A stretch of 64,000 nucleotides of DNA from Amphimedon queenslandica (lineage: Eukaryota > Porifera > Demospongiae > Haplosclerida > Niphatidae): contig NW_003546311.1 of NCBI RefSeq assembly GCF_000090795.2, positions 144,570-208,569 on the forward strand, given 5' to 3'. Shown in pieces: positions 25,625 through 40,710 of the stretch; the stretch's first letter is position 1; each line of letters opens with the position of its first letter. The notes below the pieces were generated by a model. The model saw only the letters and a list, made by a program, of their open reading frames with translations. It had not been told where the DNA came from and made no database searches. The position numbers were made by a program, and so were the translations under genes.

Positions 25625-28600
25625 TTAATGATGCCACTCGGGCCAATCATGCATTCGGCCATGGGGAGGACCAGGGGGCATGTGACGTCCGTGATGTGGC
25701 GGGGGTACCATGGGACCACGGGGAGGAGGATGGGGGCGTGGCATGGGAGGACCCAACGGGGGACGATGATGAGGAGGAATACCCCTAGGGGGAGGAGCAA
25801 ACTGCATGTTATGAGGAGGAGGGACACGAAATTGGTGTGGCCTCGGATTAGGTGGGAGACGTATCGGTGAAGGTTGCATAGTTAGCATCGGAGGGGGAGG
25901 AGTTGTGGGTGGAGTTGGGTGCGGAGACGGAGCCGGTGATATCTCCGGAGTGGTGGCACGATAACCGTTACCATGGTGATACATATCGTGTGGTGGAGGT
26001 GGTGGGTGTGGCCTCATTTGAGGGAGAGGAGGAGGAGGCATCATGTGACCCGGAGGAGTGAACCCTGGGTCCCAATAAGGACCAGGAGGAGGAGGAGGAC
26101 GTCTAAAGTCCATCCTACGCTGATGATGATCGTTAATGTACGGGGGAGGAGCCCCAGGATAAGGATCACTCAAAAACTGACTGTGTGAGGTACCGCCACC
26201 TTGCATCCCAGCCCTCATCTCGTGGTCATAAGGATTAGAAAAATGGGAGGAGCCAGGATAGGGGAGGTCCCTGTCAAGGGGTATGTCTTGGGATATCATG
26301 ACCTCCTGCGAGAAGGAGGAGGGGCGGGACGGGTCGTTCCCGTCCTGAGACAGAGGGGGACCATTGGGATAGGAGGAGAGAGAGGACTGTCTCTTGTGGT
26401 GGGGGTTGATACGATGGGAGCCAGGAGCATGATTAAAGGACTGGTAGTCGTGGGTGTCTGGTAGGCTAGAGGTGTCTGATGAATCAACGTGTGAGAGCCT
26501 TGAGGAGCTATGGAGCGAGGCACTCGACTATAAGAGCAAAGAGGAAGTAATTAGAATATTATTATTATTAAATTTTATTGCAAAAGTATAAAGTATAGTA
26601 TAATGTACGCTGTATAGGACTTACTGATGATCTTCCTCCAGGGAGTTCATCAGGACTGTCTCCAATATTAGCATCACGACTGTTTCTCCTAGTGATAACA
26701 AAATAAAAATCATCAAGTTTGATTCATCATAAGAAGTACATGTACATTGTATGCTTTTTCTAAAAATTGGCTCATTAAACATGCATCAAACTTGATCGGA
26801 ATCAGCTCAAGCTTTCTACACAAGATAAGTACATGTATATGTGTCAGAAAAAAGTATAAAAATTAAAATTTATCTTCTTGTAATTTTTGTCAAAATACCC
26901 TGTACTACTACAATAAGGCTCTTGTTCTCAATTTCTGAGGACAAGAATCTGCATGACCACTAAGCCAAAATCCTGTGGGAAACCCTCTCCACTATGCTGT
27001 ACTAATAACATACCCTGAAGTTGTTTCCGATTCACTATCAGATGAAATATCTCCACCCCTTCCCCCAGGATGACATATTGGTCCCAACCTACGATTATAA
27101 ATACTCTCAAATCCACTCCAGGATCCTTCGTCTGAGGGAAGGTGCTGCAAGTTAGTCCTAAGCGAAGGGTTACGGAACTTGACAACTCCATCTACATGTA
27201 TACCCGAGTCTGCCCCGCTAGAGCTGCCAGTGAGAGGCGTGGTCGAAGAGAGAGTCCCAATGCTTCCTCCTCCTCCTTTTCTCAAGTCACTGTCATCATT
27301 ATTAATAATCTGGCTCTGTAGTAGGTGTTCCTCAGTGTCTCCACTGAGGAACTCTCTCTCACTGTCTTCTGGGTCTCTTGTCAAGTCATCAAAATAGTCA
27401 CTCCCCCCTGGGGGCGTGGAATCAGTCTGGCCCAAAATGCCATACATAGCATTGAAATCTTCAGACGGCGGAGTGAACTTCAGTGAGGAGTTGGAGGCGT
27501 GAACAGAGTCTGACTCTGAAGATGTACGAGATGATTTATCTAATAAATAGAAAAATTAAACATAAATTCCTAGCTCATTAATATTTCTCTCCCCCCCTCT
27601 CTCTCTTCTCACCAATAATATTCTTTTCCTTTTCTTCTCTCCTTCCCTCTGATCCAAGCTCTTTCCTCCGATGGCTGTACCGATGTCTGCTACTGCCGGT
27701 TGTGTGTGCTAATAAAGTGTTCTGGGTCAATCCACCACGCTGCTTATTGGAGGCAAGTATATTCATAATATCATCTGGTCCATCAAACTGGTTAGCCTTT
27801 AACGTTACATTACTAGTAGCAGTACTGATACTATCGTTAGAATTACTCCGATAGAGCCTCCCGGGGGCTCCTAGACCACTCCCTGTACGTGACCGATCAG
27901 AACTGTGACCAGAGGAAGGCGGAGTGATCGTGGAGTTTGGTGAGTCTTCTTGGATGCCCTCACTCTCCGAAGAAGCATATCTAAGGGAGTTGTGGCTTCT
28001 GTGGTGCTTGAGGGAGGAGGAAGAGTGGTGTAGCCCCTTGTGGTGCTTTGAGGAGGAGGAGTGAGTTTGATACAAGGAGAGATAATCTTTGTTGATTCTT
28101 GCACAGTGGATAGTGAAAGACGGAACGAATGGCTGATAATACGAACTAAAAGGAAGAGGGAAAGATTGCATAAAAATGTGGGATGGGAGGAAGGGACATA
28201 AATATAACGTGGGGGAGAAGGTAGGCAGGGTATGAATAACAATTCCCATCTCCTAAGATCACTTACTTTTTAATAAATTCCTCAACATTAACTTGTATAG
28301 CATAATCTGTCAATATCCTAGCCATGAAGGTATGAGTGGGAGGAACCCGAGAAAGAGGAGAGAGGAAGACTCCATTGTCCTCCACTAACCACCTACACAA
28401 ACAAAGAATAGCTTAACACCTTCATACACAAACAAAGATATATAATGTTATTATTATTTATTATTTTTATTTGTTATTATTATGTTGATTGAAAATTAGC
28501 GCAATTGCAGCTTTATGTAACAAAAGATGCAGCCAACCATCTCATTTTAAAAATTACCGTGCTTTTTTCATTCAATGCGATGTACTGTACCAACCACATG

Positions 28601-30940
28601 AATAATGCTCCATGTACGTATCATCATTAATAGTTCCTGCTTGTTGTAGCATTGACCACTACACAAGACTTAATGAAATTATATTCTCTCACCACTGACC
28701 AGAGATTTAACCACTACCTTATAGCTATTCACTCCTAGCATTCCTCTCTGTCTCTCTCCCCCTCTCTCTCCCTCTCTCTCTCTGTCTTACCAAACTGTTT
28801 GAGACTCTATTAATATCAAAGGCTCTCCATTTTCAGCCGAATTTGTTGCTATAGTAACCATTGGCACCTCCTCTGGTAAAGGAGATTCCCTCACCATCAC
28901 CTAAAAGTATACATGTACATGTAAAATTAATTTCGGAATCAGCTAAGAAATAAAAAGCTTTTAAATCAAAGTACATGTACATTTAGCTTACAAGGTTAGA
29001 TCTTCCATACAAGAGTGTTGCTGCTATTTTGGAGGATCTACTAATGACAGAGTGACAAGAGAGGGCAAGTACATGCATGGAGGCTTTATTGATAATCTCA
29101 GACACAATCTCCTCGTCAACTTCCTCTGAGAACAAACGTGGCTCAACCAAACCCGAGACTAACTCTTTAACGGCCGACTAAAGGAGGAAAGAAACATGTT
29201 ATCGTATAAGATATGTACATGTACATGTACATGTACATGTACATGTAGTGATTAAAAAGAGACGTAGGAGAGAGGGGGACAAGAAAGAACAAAGAGAGGG
29301 TAATTCTAATGATACAAATTCCCAAGCCATTGAGTGATAAAGGATGATGTGTTGTATCTTAGAATTTTAATCAAATTAGGCCTCAGCCCATTCATGACTA
29401 CACCTCCCCCTTAGCTAATCATCCTCTCCTTACCAGCTTCTCTTGGAAATTATCGCGTGAATCAGAACTAGTTGCAGCTCCTATCTCTCTCCCTTTAACG
29501 GTAAGGACAATATGAGGTATTTCTCTCTTTATGAGGTTGTTTGCTTCACGAGAAGAGGAGGGAAGAGGAGAGACCCCAGCACCAGCAGACTCCAATTCAC
29601 TAACGCAACCCTACACACAGAGAGACAGGAAAAAAAAATCATTGATTTACATGTATGACATTGAATGCATTAATATAGTTACTAAAAATAAATGATACAT
29701 GTATCTTATGCTTAGAGGCACTCTGGGCTTACTTTGAGTGCTAAAGCAATTCCTTTTGGATTTAAATGAAACCCTCCAGACAGCGTGTGCCGACTGAGAA
29801 TGCCATTACTGATCTCGGAAATGTAAGACTAAAAGAAGAAGAGAGAGAGAGAAAGAATGAAACTAATAAAAATACATGTAGATGTACTACATGTACATGT
29901 AGATGTACTACATGTACATGTACTGTATATGTACATGTACATGTCAGTAGGAGTTTTCCGTGCACATACACACACGCGCATACTTTGTGCACATGTACTG
30001 TACATGCAATTAATGTACATCTAAGGAATGTCAATTAAACTCATGAGTGAGTTCGCTTACACACAGCTGCCAATGGAGTCACATATTAAAAGATATAAAA
30101 TAATAAAATAAGAACAATAATAATGATAATAATAATAATAAATAAGATTACAATAATTATAATTGTGTATTGACAGACTCATCCCCCACACATCGAGCAA
30201 TAATGTGATGAGTCAAGTCATTACAAACACCCCCTCTCACTCTCTCCCCCTTCTTCCTCTCCAATCCCCCCTCTTTCTCTCTCTCTCACTTTCTCTCTCT
30301 CTGTCTCTCTGTCTCTCTGTCTCTCTCTCTGTCTCTTTGTCTCTCTCTCTGTCTCTCTATCTCTCTCTCTCTTACCTTAATCAAAGAATCAATGTAAACA
30401 TTAATCTCAGCTCTTCTCTTTTCATTACTCCTCCAATTGGTCAAATCCGATATCACGTTACTGGACAGAGAGCCGCCACACTCTCTCAAATTACTATACA
30501 CCTACAGAAAACATATAATGATGACCAACACATACACACATTATTATGCCCACAAAAATATTAGTACTCTTGAGCCATGGACATGTAGGATTACAGAGTC
30601 AAGTGTACATGCACATGTACATGTAATTATTAAAGGATATACGGTGTACATGTACATGTACATGTAGATGTGATAAGGAGAGAGAGAGAGAAGGGGGAGA
30701 AATGAGCTGTTGAGTGAGTAGCTCATCCTGAGAGTTAACCCACTAAACAATTGTCTTCAAAGAAAAGGACCAGACAACGCATCCATACATAACACCAACA
30801 CATACTTGCTAACTCTTCCATGCATTACACGATGCACCAATAAGAGATACAATAATATTATGAACAATGCATGTACATATACACATAGTGCATATTGCTT
30901 CTTCCTGCTATTCAATTCACACTCTCCCCCACATGAGAGG

Positions 30941-30976
<36 letters not shown>

Positions 30977-31962
30977 GAGAGAGAGACAGAGGGAGGGAGA
31001 GTTCTTACCTGAGCTGATGACAGCCAGTTTAACGTCAGATCTTGCACAAGTGTCGCATTCAGTGGTACTACGGGATGGGCATTAATTAGGGTATCTGCTT
31101 CCAGCTCGGAAAGTGGTGCTAGAGCTTTTGCAGCAGTAGAGAGGAGTTTAGCATGACTCTGTATTAGGCTAAGGAAGCAGGTACCTAGGACCTGAGAGAG
31201 GGAGAAATACATGTAACACACACGTGAAACCAGACATTCGCTAATCAACCACAAAATACTAGCAAAAACAGAAACATGATAGCAATAATCGTTATTAATT
31301 TAAATAAAATTCCCTCTTACGTTTATTTTAGCAGAGTCCAACTCGTCTGTCGTCCTGCTCAGTTGACCCAGCGAGTGATTAAACTCATTCCGCGAGCTCT
31401 CAAACTTTAACTGAAGCTGCTCGACCTTTGCCTGGCTTGTCTTGGAGTCCATAGAGAGAGATTCATACTGAGATTTCAAGGCCTCGTATTTCTTTCCAGA
31501 CCTCGAGTACTGATCAATAGAGGAACGAAGTGAGCTGACAAGAGGCCCCATTTTCTGACAAGAGGCCGTGATTTGTTGACGGAGTAGCGATTCCTGCTGA
31601 GTACACTTGAGTGAGAGCTCTTCGCACGTGTCATGATAAGTATTGGCAACAGTTGCCAGTGGGGTCTCCTCAAGGACTATCCCTAGCAGTGAGGCTAGCT
31701 CCTGTCCAGACTGACAGAAGGTAGAGAGGGATGAGAGGAGAGAGTCAAAAACTTGAGGAAGTTGCGAGATGGCATCATTGGACACTTTAAGGTGAGCGTT
31801 AGAGCGATTATAGTCAGAGATGCTGAATTGGTGAGGAGGAGAAGAGAAGGAGGACATTTTTGAAGAATACTGAGCTTGGCCTGAATTGGCAGGAGAGAGA
31901 GTATTAGACTTGTTATTTCTGCTGCTGTTCCTCTTATTAGTAGTAGTAGCAGTTGAGTCCAT
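25625..31962 (-). CDS. Large protein: helical N-terminal domain, Ser-rich middle, proline-rich C-terminus
   Basis: Not recognised by name. I start it at MDSTATTTNKRNSS (31962), though a splice acceptor-like CGTTCCAG just upstream suggests a further 5' exon. Residues about 60-215 are a long helical, BAR-like or coiled-coil region (QLPQVFDSLLSSLSTFCQSG, KYEALKSQYESLSMDSK, SLGQLSRTTDELDSAKIN). Several exons between 31254 and 28270 continue a folded region (ILTDYAIQVNVEEFIKK). The middle (28140-26530) is rich in Ser, Asp and Glu, and the last exon (to 25625) is extremely Pro/His/Gly-rich, with runs such as RRPPPPPGPYWDP that look like SH3/WW/EVH1 ligands, ending DWPEWHH. A cytoskeletal or membrane scaffold is a guess. 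Introns carry CT/GA tracts and TACATG repeats. Confidence 0.6.
26755..26905 (-). repeat. Dispersed repeat family A, single copy
   Basis: Minus-strand copy in an intron of the proline-rich gene. It shares the GATCGGAATCAGCTCAA, CTTTCTACACAA and TACATGTATATG blocks with copies at 39146, 14040 and 52335. Confidence 0.7.
29213..29247. repeat. (TACATG)n tract
   Basis: Nearly perfect tandem of the 6-mer TACATG, self-complementary as ACATGT, in an intron of the proline-rich gene. Similar tracts lie at about 29872-29945 and 30602-30668 in the same gene. Confidence 0.85.
30241..30372. repeat. CT/GA microsatellite tract
   Basis: CT-rich on the + strand. It follows immediately the 5' splice site of an exon on the minus strand, so the transcript has a (GA)n run just inside the intron. 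A second GA tract lies at 30938-31000 and on the minus strand also lies just beyond a donor site. Confidence 0.8.
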
Positions 31963-32385
31963 TATATGTGAGAGAAGGATATCATACTCGCTCTCTCCCT
32001 GGAACGAGAGAGAGAGAGGGAGAGTTAGAGAGTAAAAGAGCACTACTTGTTTTAGGTTAGTTCTAGTATTTGACGGAGAGAGAAGAGAGGGAAGGATGTT
32101 ATAAGCAGTTGTACTTGAGGGTCCCTCAAGAAAAGGGAAGAGGAAGAGAAAGAGAAAGAAAGAAGCAGATGATGATAGTGTGAGTGTGTGTAGGAGCAAC
32201 TCTCCTCCTCCTCCTCATGCATTCCCAGGCCTCCACCATAACATCCGGTATAGGCCGGGCCAAGTTAATTAAAATAGGCGTGATTATTATTTTATGTGGG
32301 CGGAGAGTATCTTTTGCCGCCCACGCAGCAGCCCTGCCTTTGTGACCTCCTGCAAAAGTGTTTGGCTAGGAGAAGACATAGAGTT
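31963..32385. promoter_or_regulatory. Divergent promoter region, proline-rich protein / LPCAT
   Basis: 423 bp between the start codons used here. Part of 31963-32210 is probably an intron or 5' UTR of the minus-strand gene. No TATA box is clear. Confidence 0.35.
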
Positions 32386-34592
32386 ATGAGTGCCAGCAGC
32401 AAGAGAGAGTATTTCAGTCTCAAAGAGACCGAGAGAGATGTACAGCAGTTTAGGAAAGGGCTGGACCCGTTCACTAACAAACTCCCGTTGAATTCAATGG
32501 ATATAATCAAAGTATATTCACACAATCAAATCACAGCAGCAGTAGAACACTTTTATTTCAACCCTAGGTCGTTGTTAACACGTTATGGCTCTTGCCACTA
32601 CGTTTATTGTTCATAGCCATCATAGTATGCATAGGATTGATCATATCTGCTGTTGCTGCAGTCGCTGATCCAACCAGACCTCTCCAAGGATGGAGAAAGT
32701 ATAAAACTATCACTTTTATGCATAACTTTCACACTCCTTTACATTACATAGGTTTTTGATTCACAGGATTGGCGTCTTTTTTAATCGTGTGCTTATATTT
32801 GGGATTGGGTTTCATTGCATTAGGACGATAGGGAGACCAGCTCCATCTTCAGAGGCACCAATACGAGTGGTGGCTCCTCATTCATCTTTCTTTGACCTCC
32901 TGCTGTGCTGTCTGGACTGCGTTCCTACCATTGTTGCTAGGGCCGATACTAGAAACATACCCATATTTGGACGTTAGTAGCTTAATTATATCCTTTTCTT
33001 CCTCACATTTTCATACCAGTGGTGTGATGGATGCAAATTACACCCTGCTGTACTGTCAAAACATGGCCTGATAGTGTGGGTGCTATTGAACAACCTAATC
33101 TATGATTGGGTGGCCACTATAACTGCATTACTTGCCAGTATACATTTTACTATTATTAGACTTCCTCTCATGGTAATCACATGCTAGGATATAATATCCA
33201 GAGTAGATAGTTTTTATGATAGTATTATGTACACATTTTGTCTACTGCCCAAGGAATGAGGAAGTTTAATATTGAAAGTAGTAATGCTCCTTTTCAAATC
33301 TGTAGAGACTTTACTCTACTTATTGCATTTTGTCTTACAGGTCTCACTGATCAAACTCTAAAGACAATATTTGTGTCACGTATGGACAGCCAGTCGAGAC
33401 AGGACTGCTATAACGAGATAATAAGTAGAGTGAACTCCCCATACGATTGGCCACCAGTACTAATATACCCTGAAGGTAAATGATAGCTACAAGAAAGAAT
33501 TATTAAAGATTTTCTTCCAATATATAGGTACTACAACAAATCGAAAGTGTTTATTGAGATTCAAACATGGTAAAGATGAGTATGTTACATGTGAGAGTAT
33601 ACTTGTATTGTAGGTGCATTCAAGCCACAGGTTGCTGTCCAACCAATAATAATAAGATACAAGAACAAGCTAGTGAGTGAATGGAGTTTTGATTATTAAT
33701 ATTATAGTGACCCCTTCTCACTCTCAGAACACTATGGTTTGGACTGAAAATGGAGTAGGACCGTAAGATATGATACTCTGCTTATAATTTTATTTCTTTG
33801 ACTGTGTGTACATGTATATAGACTAATGTCATTGTATCTGACTGTATGTCAGTTTGATAACAGTGTAGAAATTGAAGTGAGCAACTCTTTAAACTTTTAT
33901 TACTTTTTATCTTCTTTTAGTACCTGCCAGTCTATCATCCTTCAGAAGAGGTAGGTACATATAAAATACTAGACAGATATTGAATCTCTGTTTCTCTTGT
34001 CTATATACTTTTATAAGGAGAAAGACAATCCAACATTGTTTGCTGAACATGTCCAATCATTAATGGCCCAGTATGAATGCTTCCATTGGCTTATTTGTTC
34101 ATAGACTTGTTTCTCTACTAATAAGATCATTAGGCATACCCGCAACACAGCATTCTCTTGAAGACATATTTCTCGGACGTGAAGCACTTTCAGCTCATCT
34201 CCCTTTCTGGTCAGGTGTGATTGAGTATGGGGCACTGACGAAACAGCATAGGTAAAGACAGGATCCTGTGACATACATCTCTTTGTACTGTTTGTAATAA
34301 GAGGCTTTGTATGCCTGTTTTATGCTTCTGTTTACACGTAAACAAATAAAAACTGATGGCCTTATTCTTTCTCTTTATAGTGTCACACTTGATCAAGTAA
34401 AGAAGTCAGTAAGAAGATTTGCTGTTATTGATGTAAATAAAGATGGTTTCATCAGTAAAGAAGATATAGTCCAGTATATGAGGCTAAACAATGATAATAA
34501 TGGCCTCATTGATGAAATGTTTGATGAAATGAATCAAGTAAGTGAAAGAAAAAGAGCATAAGGTTACAATCCTCCCACCTCTCTCTCTCTCT

Positions 34593-34653
<61 letters not shown>

Positions 34654-35286
34654 GTAATAATAAAACCATTATATTCCGTGAATATGTAACTGGCCTGTGC
34701 AATCAATCCAAATGCTTACTGGCTAATGAAGAACTAATCCACAGCATATTCAATGTAAGGATATCACATTTACGTGTATAATATAAGTACATCATTCTTT
34801 ATTGTAGTTATTGGATACTGATAACGATGGGATAGTCACTAGGCAGGATCTAATAAGTCTCTTATCTCCTCTCTCTTCCTCCTCCTCATCTCAATCTCCT
34901 GATAGATACCATGACTCCTTCATTAGTATGGAGAGCTATCAGCCACTATCTGGTAGCAGAGAACGCATCAAGAGCTGCTGGTGCTGTGTACAGTCTTCAT
35001 GTAAGAGGAGGAGAAGGAGTGATGATGGAGAAAATGGAGAGTGTGATCTTGTTCATTTTCTTGATATACCAGGATCGTGGGATTATGGTGAGTAAAGTGT
35101 CAGTGTCAGAGCATATGCTACATTTATCTCTTAGATCAATTCGAATTGCTAGTGAAAGATAACCTTGAATATTTGATTTTACTTAACAAATTGCTCCAAC
35201 TACATGTGAATGATGATAATGATGCAACTACAGGTAGTCACTCCCCTTCTATTACAACTGCTGATGAAATTGAGCTATTGTCATGA
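32386..35286 (+). CDS. LPCAT2: Lysophosphatidylcholine acyltransferase with EF-hands (LPCAT1/2-like)
   Basis: ER/lipid-droplet acyltransferase that re-acylates lysophospholipids. Starts MSASSKREYFSLKETERD; the first exon ends at NSMDIIK and continues VVVNTLWLLPLRLLFIAII, a membrane anchor. The PlsC core follows: APHSSFFDLL (HxxxxD motif), IFVSRMDSQSRQDC, and LIYPEGTTTNRKCLLRFK (EGTT motif), then FKPQVAVQPIII. Two canonical EF-hand loops lie in the C-terminal half: DVNKDGFISKEDI and DTDNDGIVTRQDL, as in LPCAT1/2. Ends DEIELLS, TGA at 35284-35286. Many introns; one ends in a long (CA)n microsatellite. Confidence 0.92.
34594..34651 (+). repeat. (CA)n microsatellite at a 3' splice site
   Basis: About 28 CA units run without interruption into the acceptor (ACACAG, then exon GGTAATAAT) of an LPCAT intron, preceded by a short (CT)n tract that presumably serves as the polypyrimidine tract. 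Confidence 0.93.
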
Positions 35287-35509
35287 CAATATTATCAAAC
35301 CTTTAACCCTGTTTTATGAAATTATTAACATCCAAATTGTCTTAATTATCTATTGGTGTATATATATATATAATGTATATCTTGTGTAAATGGACTATCA
35401 TAAATCATAAAATAATATTAATAATAATAATAAATAATTGTTACATAAATCAAGTTTAAATGGACTATCATAATGATAAAATAATAATATTAAATAATTA
35501 TTACATAAA
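35287..35509. other. Convergent intergenic spacer
   Basis: About 220 bp between the LPCAT and FEM1 stops. It contains an imperfect direct repeat, TAAATGGACTATCATAA, at about 35388 and 35456, and nothing else. Confidence 0.5.
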
Positions 35510-37540
35510 TCAACTATTAACGGAACTGTCAGTAGTGCTAATGCTAGATTCCTCTTCAAGTTTTCCTTCTCCCTCTTCCTCACTCTCTTGAGTCACCAGT
35601 CCATCAGTATCATGCTCTGATACAAACGATATAAGGAATGACGGAAGGACACCGACATAGCTCAAGCCTTCCTTTACAATAGTAGCTGCACTTATACACT
35701 GTAGGCTTAAGTCTCTGTGGAGAGACAGAGTTAGGAGATCGATGATTTCTTGATTGTTTTTACGATATCCCTCTTTCTTCTTTGCCAGAGAAAGAGCAGA
35801 CTCGTTGCAGTGATTAACTGCATCTAAATGGGCGCCATATTCAATGAGAGTCTTCACACAATCGAGGGAGCTGTCCTCTTTTAGTTTCACAGCCAAGTGA
35901 AGCGGAAAGTTGCCAACCAAATCCTCGCAATTGACGGGGCAGCCATTTTCTATTAGTACCTCAACAACAGAGTGTAAAGGTAGCTTAGCATTAGCAACAC
36001 TGGTGACAGCACTGTTGGTCTTTGGTGCTCCAGTTATGTCATGGAGACATGCAACAAGTAAAGGAGTCTCTTTGCCTTCCATTAAACTGACAAGAGTCTC
36101 AACTGCAGAGTCTAATCTCTTCCTTTCTTCTGACTTATTCTCAGGTGAATGCTCCAGGACTTTGAACCATACTGCTAACATCCGGCAGAGACAATACGCT
36201 ACATCGACCTCACTTATCTTACTCTCTTTGGCCATTTTGAATTCCTTCACTCCCCACTGAAAGTGCTGATGTATTTGGGGGACATAGCCAGCATCAAGCA
36301 TACTACAGAACCCTCTAACGCTAAAAAGAAGGTCTTCTATTATTTGAAGCTCGTACGCCATTCTAGCAGCATTATCAAACTGGAGGGACCTCAGCCACAA
36401 CTGCATGCACTTGTCATGTCTTGACTCCTCTAGGGCCATGTCCCCACTGATTCTGATATAAAATGGAGTAGTTGGATGTATCGCTCCAAGGATACGTTCG
36501 CAATACATGGCACAGAGAAAGAAGGACTCCATGTTGTTGCGTAGTATAGCCCGGGCCTCGGCCTCAGTAGACGGCTCTCTCATTTTATCATATATGTCTT
36601 CTAGAGGTCTCTTATCTAGTTCTGCTGATATCAATGGGTGAGCGTTACGGACTTCAATTGCTTTCAATAGCCAATCCAAAGCAGCACTCAAGTCAGAGCT
36701 AAGAACCTCCTTAGCCACAAGGAGACAGTAACAGTCGTACAGCTCCTGTTGCTCTAGAACAAAGGTGCTGTTCAAGTAGTTCATGATATCTTGGTGACCG
36801 TAGCAACATGCCATTATCGCTGGTGTGTATCCGACATCATTTGGTATGTTTTTGGCGCCTGCTTCAACGAGTAGTTTTGTTATTTCGCTAGAGCCTGATT
36901 CCACAGCAACGTGAAGAGGGGTGTCCCCGTTATGACCCTTGTGATGAATGTTGGCCTTTTTCTCAAGTAAGTACTTGACGGTTTCTTCTTTCTTCATGGC
37001 AGCAGCGATTGTCAGTGGGCTCTGCCCTACTTGATTTGGCTTATCAATGTCTGCTCCTCGCTCTATTAGATACTTCACAACGTCCAAATGTCCGTCAAAA
37101 GCTGCTCCTCTAAGCGGGCTGGACCGCGAGTCTGTCGTGTGTTCTATGTTTGCTCCTCTCCTGATTAGGTCAGAGACAATATCGATATGACCCAGAGTAG
37201 AGGCTGTCCAAAGAGGTGTGGCTCCTTCCACTGGATGCCCGCCCTCTATATCGGTCGATGTCTCTTGTTCTAAATTGGCTTGATAGTTTTCAAGTATATA
37301 GTGCAGTAGGTCTATCCTATTGTGTTGCGATGCTGTAACGAGAGGGGAACGGCCTTTAGGGACGCGATCGGCCATTAGACGAGCTCGGAAGATCCCAGAC
37401 AGCTCGGGAGAAGAATTCAGTGCCTTCATAACAGCCTCGGTGTTCCCATGTCTAATGTCTTTGATGACGAAGCGAAGTGGGTCGAGATTGCGACAGCGAA
37501 CCTTGTTAGAAGGAATGAGCACTACACCTTTAGAAGCCAT
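35510..37540 (-). CDS. FEM1: FEM1 ankyrin protein, single exon
   Basis: Substrate receptor of CUL2-RING ubiquitin ligases that reads C-terminal degrons, often with Arg. 676 residues in one exon. Starts MASKGVVLIPSNK; N-terminal ankyrin repeats (GRSPLVTASQHNRIDLLHYI, GATPLWTASTLGHIDIVSDL, SSPLRGAAFDGHLDVVKYL, GQSPLTIAAAMKKEETVKYL, GDTPLHVAVESGSSEITKLL, GYTPAIMACCYGHQDIMNYL), then the TPR-like helical region (ILGAIHPTTPFYIRISGD) and two further ankyrin units near the end (GNFPLHLAVKLKEDSSLDCV, NESALSLAKKKEGY). Order and length match human FEM1A/B/C. The acidic Ser-rich tail (EEEGEGKLEEESS) is not conserved. Among neighbours with many introns, the intronless state is notable. Confidence 0.96.
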   Translation of the reverse strand: MASKGVVLIPSNKVRCRNLDPLRFVIKDIRHGNTEAVMKALNSSPELSGIFRARLMADRVPKGRSPLVTASQHNRIDLLHYILENYQANLEQETSTDIEGGHPVEGATPLWTASTLGHIDIVSDLIRRGANIEHTTDSRSSPLRGAAFDGHLDVVKYLIERGADIDKPNQVGQSPLTIAAAMKKEETVKYLLEKKANIHHKGHNGDTPLHVAVESGSSEITKLLVEAGAKNIPNDVGYTPAIMACCYGHQDIMNYLNSTFVLEQQELYDCYCLLVAKEVLSSDLSAALDWLLKAIEVRNAHPLISAELDKRPLEDIYDKMREPSTEAEARAILRNNMESFFLCAMYCERILGAIHPTTPFYIRISGDMALEESRHDKCMQLWLRSLQFDNAARMAYELQIIEDLLFSVRGFCSMLDAGYVPQIHQHFQWGVKEFKMAKESKISEVDVAYCLCRMLAVWFKVLEHSPENKSEERKRLDSAVETLVSLMEGKETPLLVACLHDITGAPKTNSAVTSVANAKLPLHSVVEVLIENGCPVNCEDLVGNFPLHLAVKLKEDSSLDCVKTLIEYGAHLDAVNHCNESALSLAKKKEGYRKNNQEIIDLLTLSLHRDLSLQCISAATIVKEGLSYVGVLPSFLISFVSEHDTDGLVTQESEEEGEGKLEEESSISTTDSSVNS

Positions 37541-37671
37541 TTTTATGATAGGCGGAGCTAGTTATAAATCAAAATTATTCCGTTTAATTTAATTATCAAC
37601 TCAAATCACAGATAAATAATGTAACATCAAAAGTACACAATAACATTCACAGTTTTCACACCAGAGATGCT

Positions 37672-40710
<3,039 letters not shown>

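Noticed and set aside
30163-30564. Long frame over the CT microsatellite
   Set aside because: Its reading frame is a by-product of the simple repeat and an intron on the other strand.
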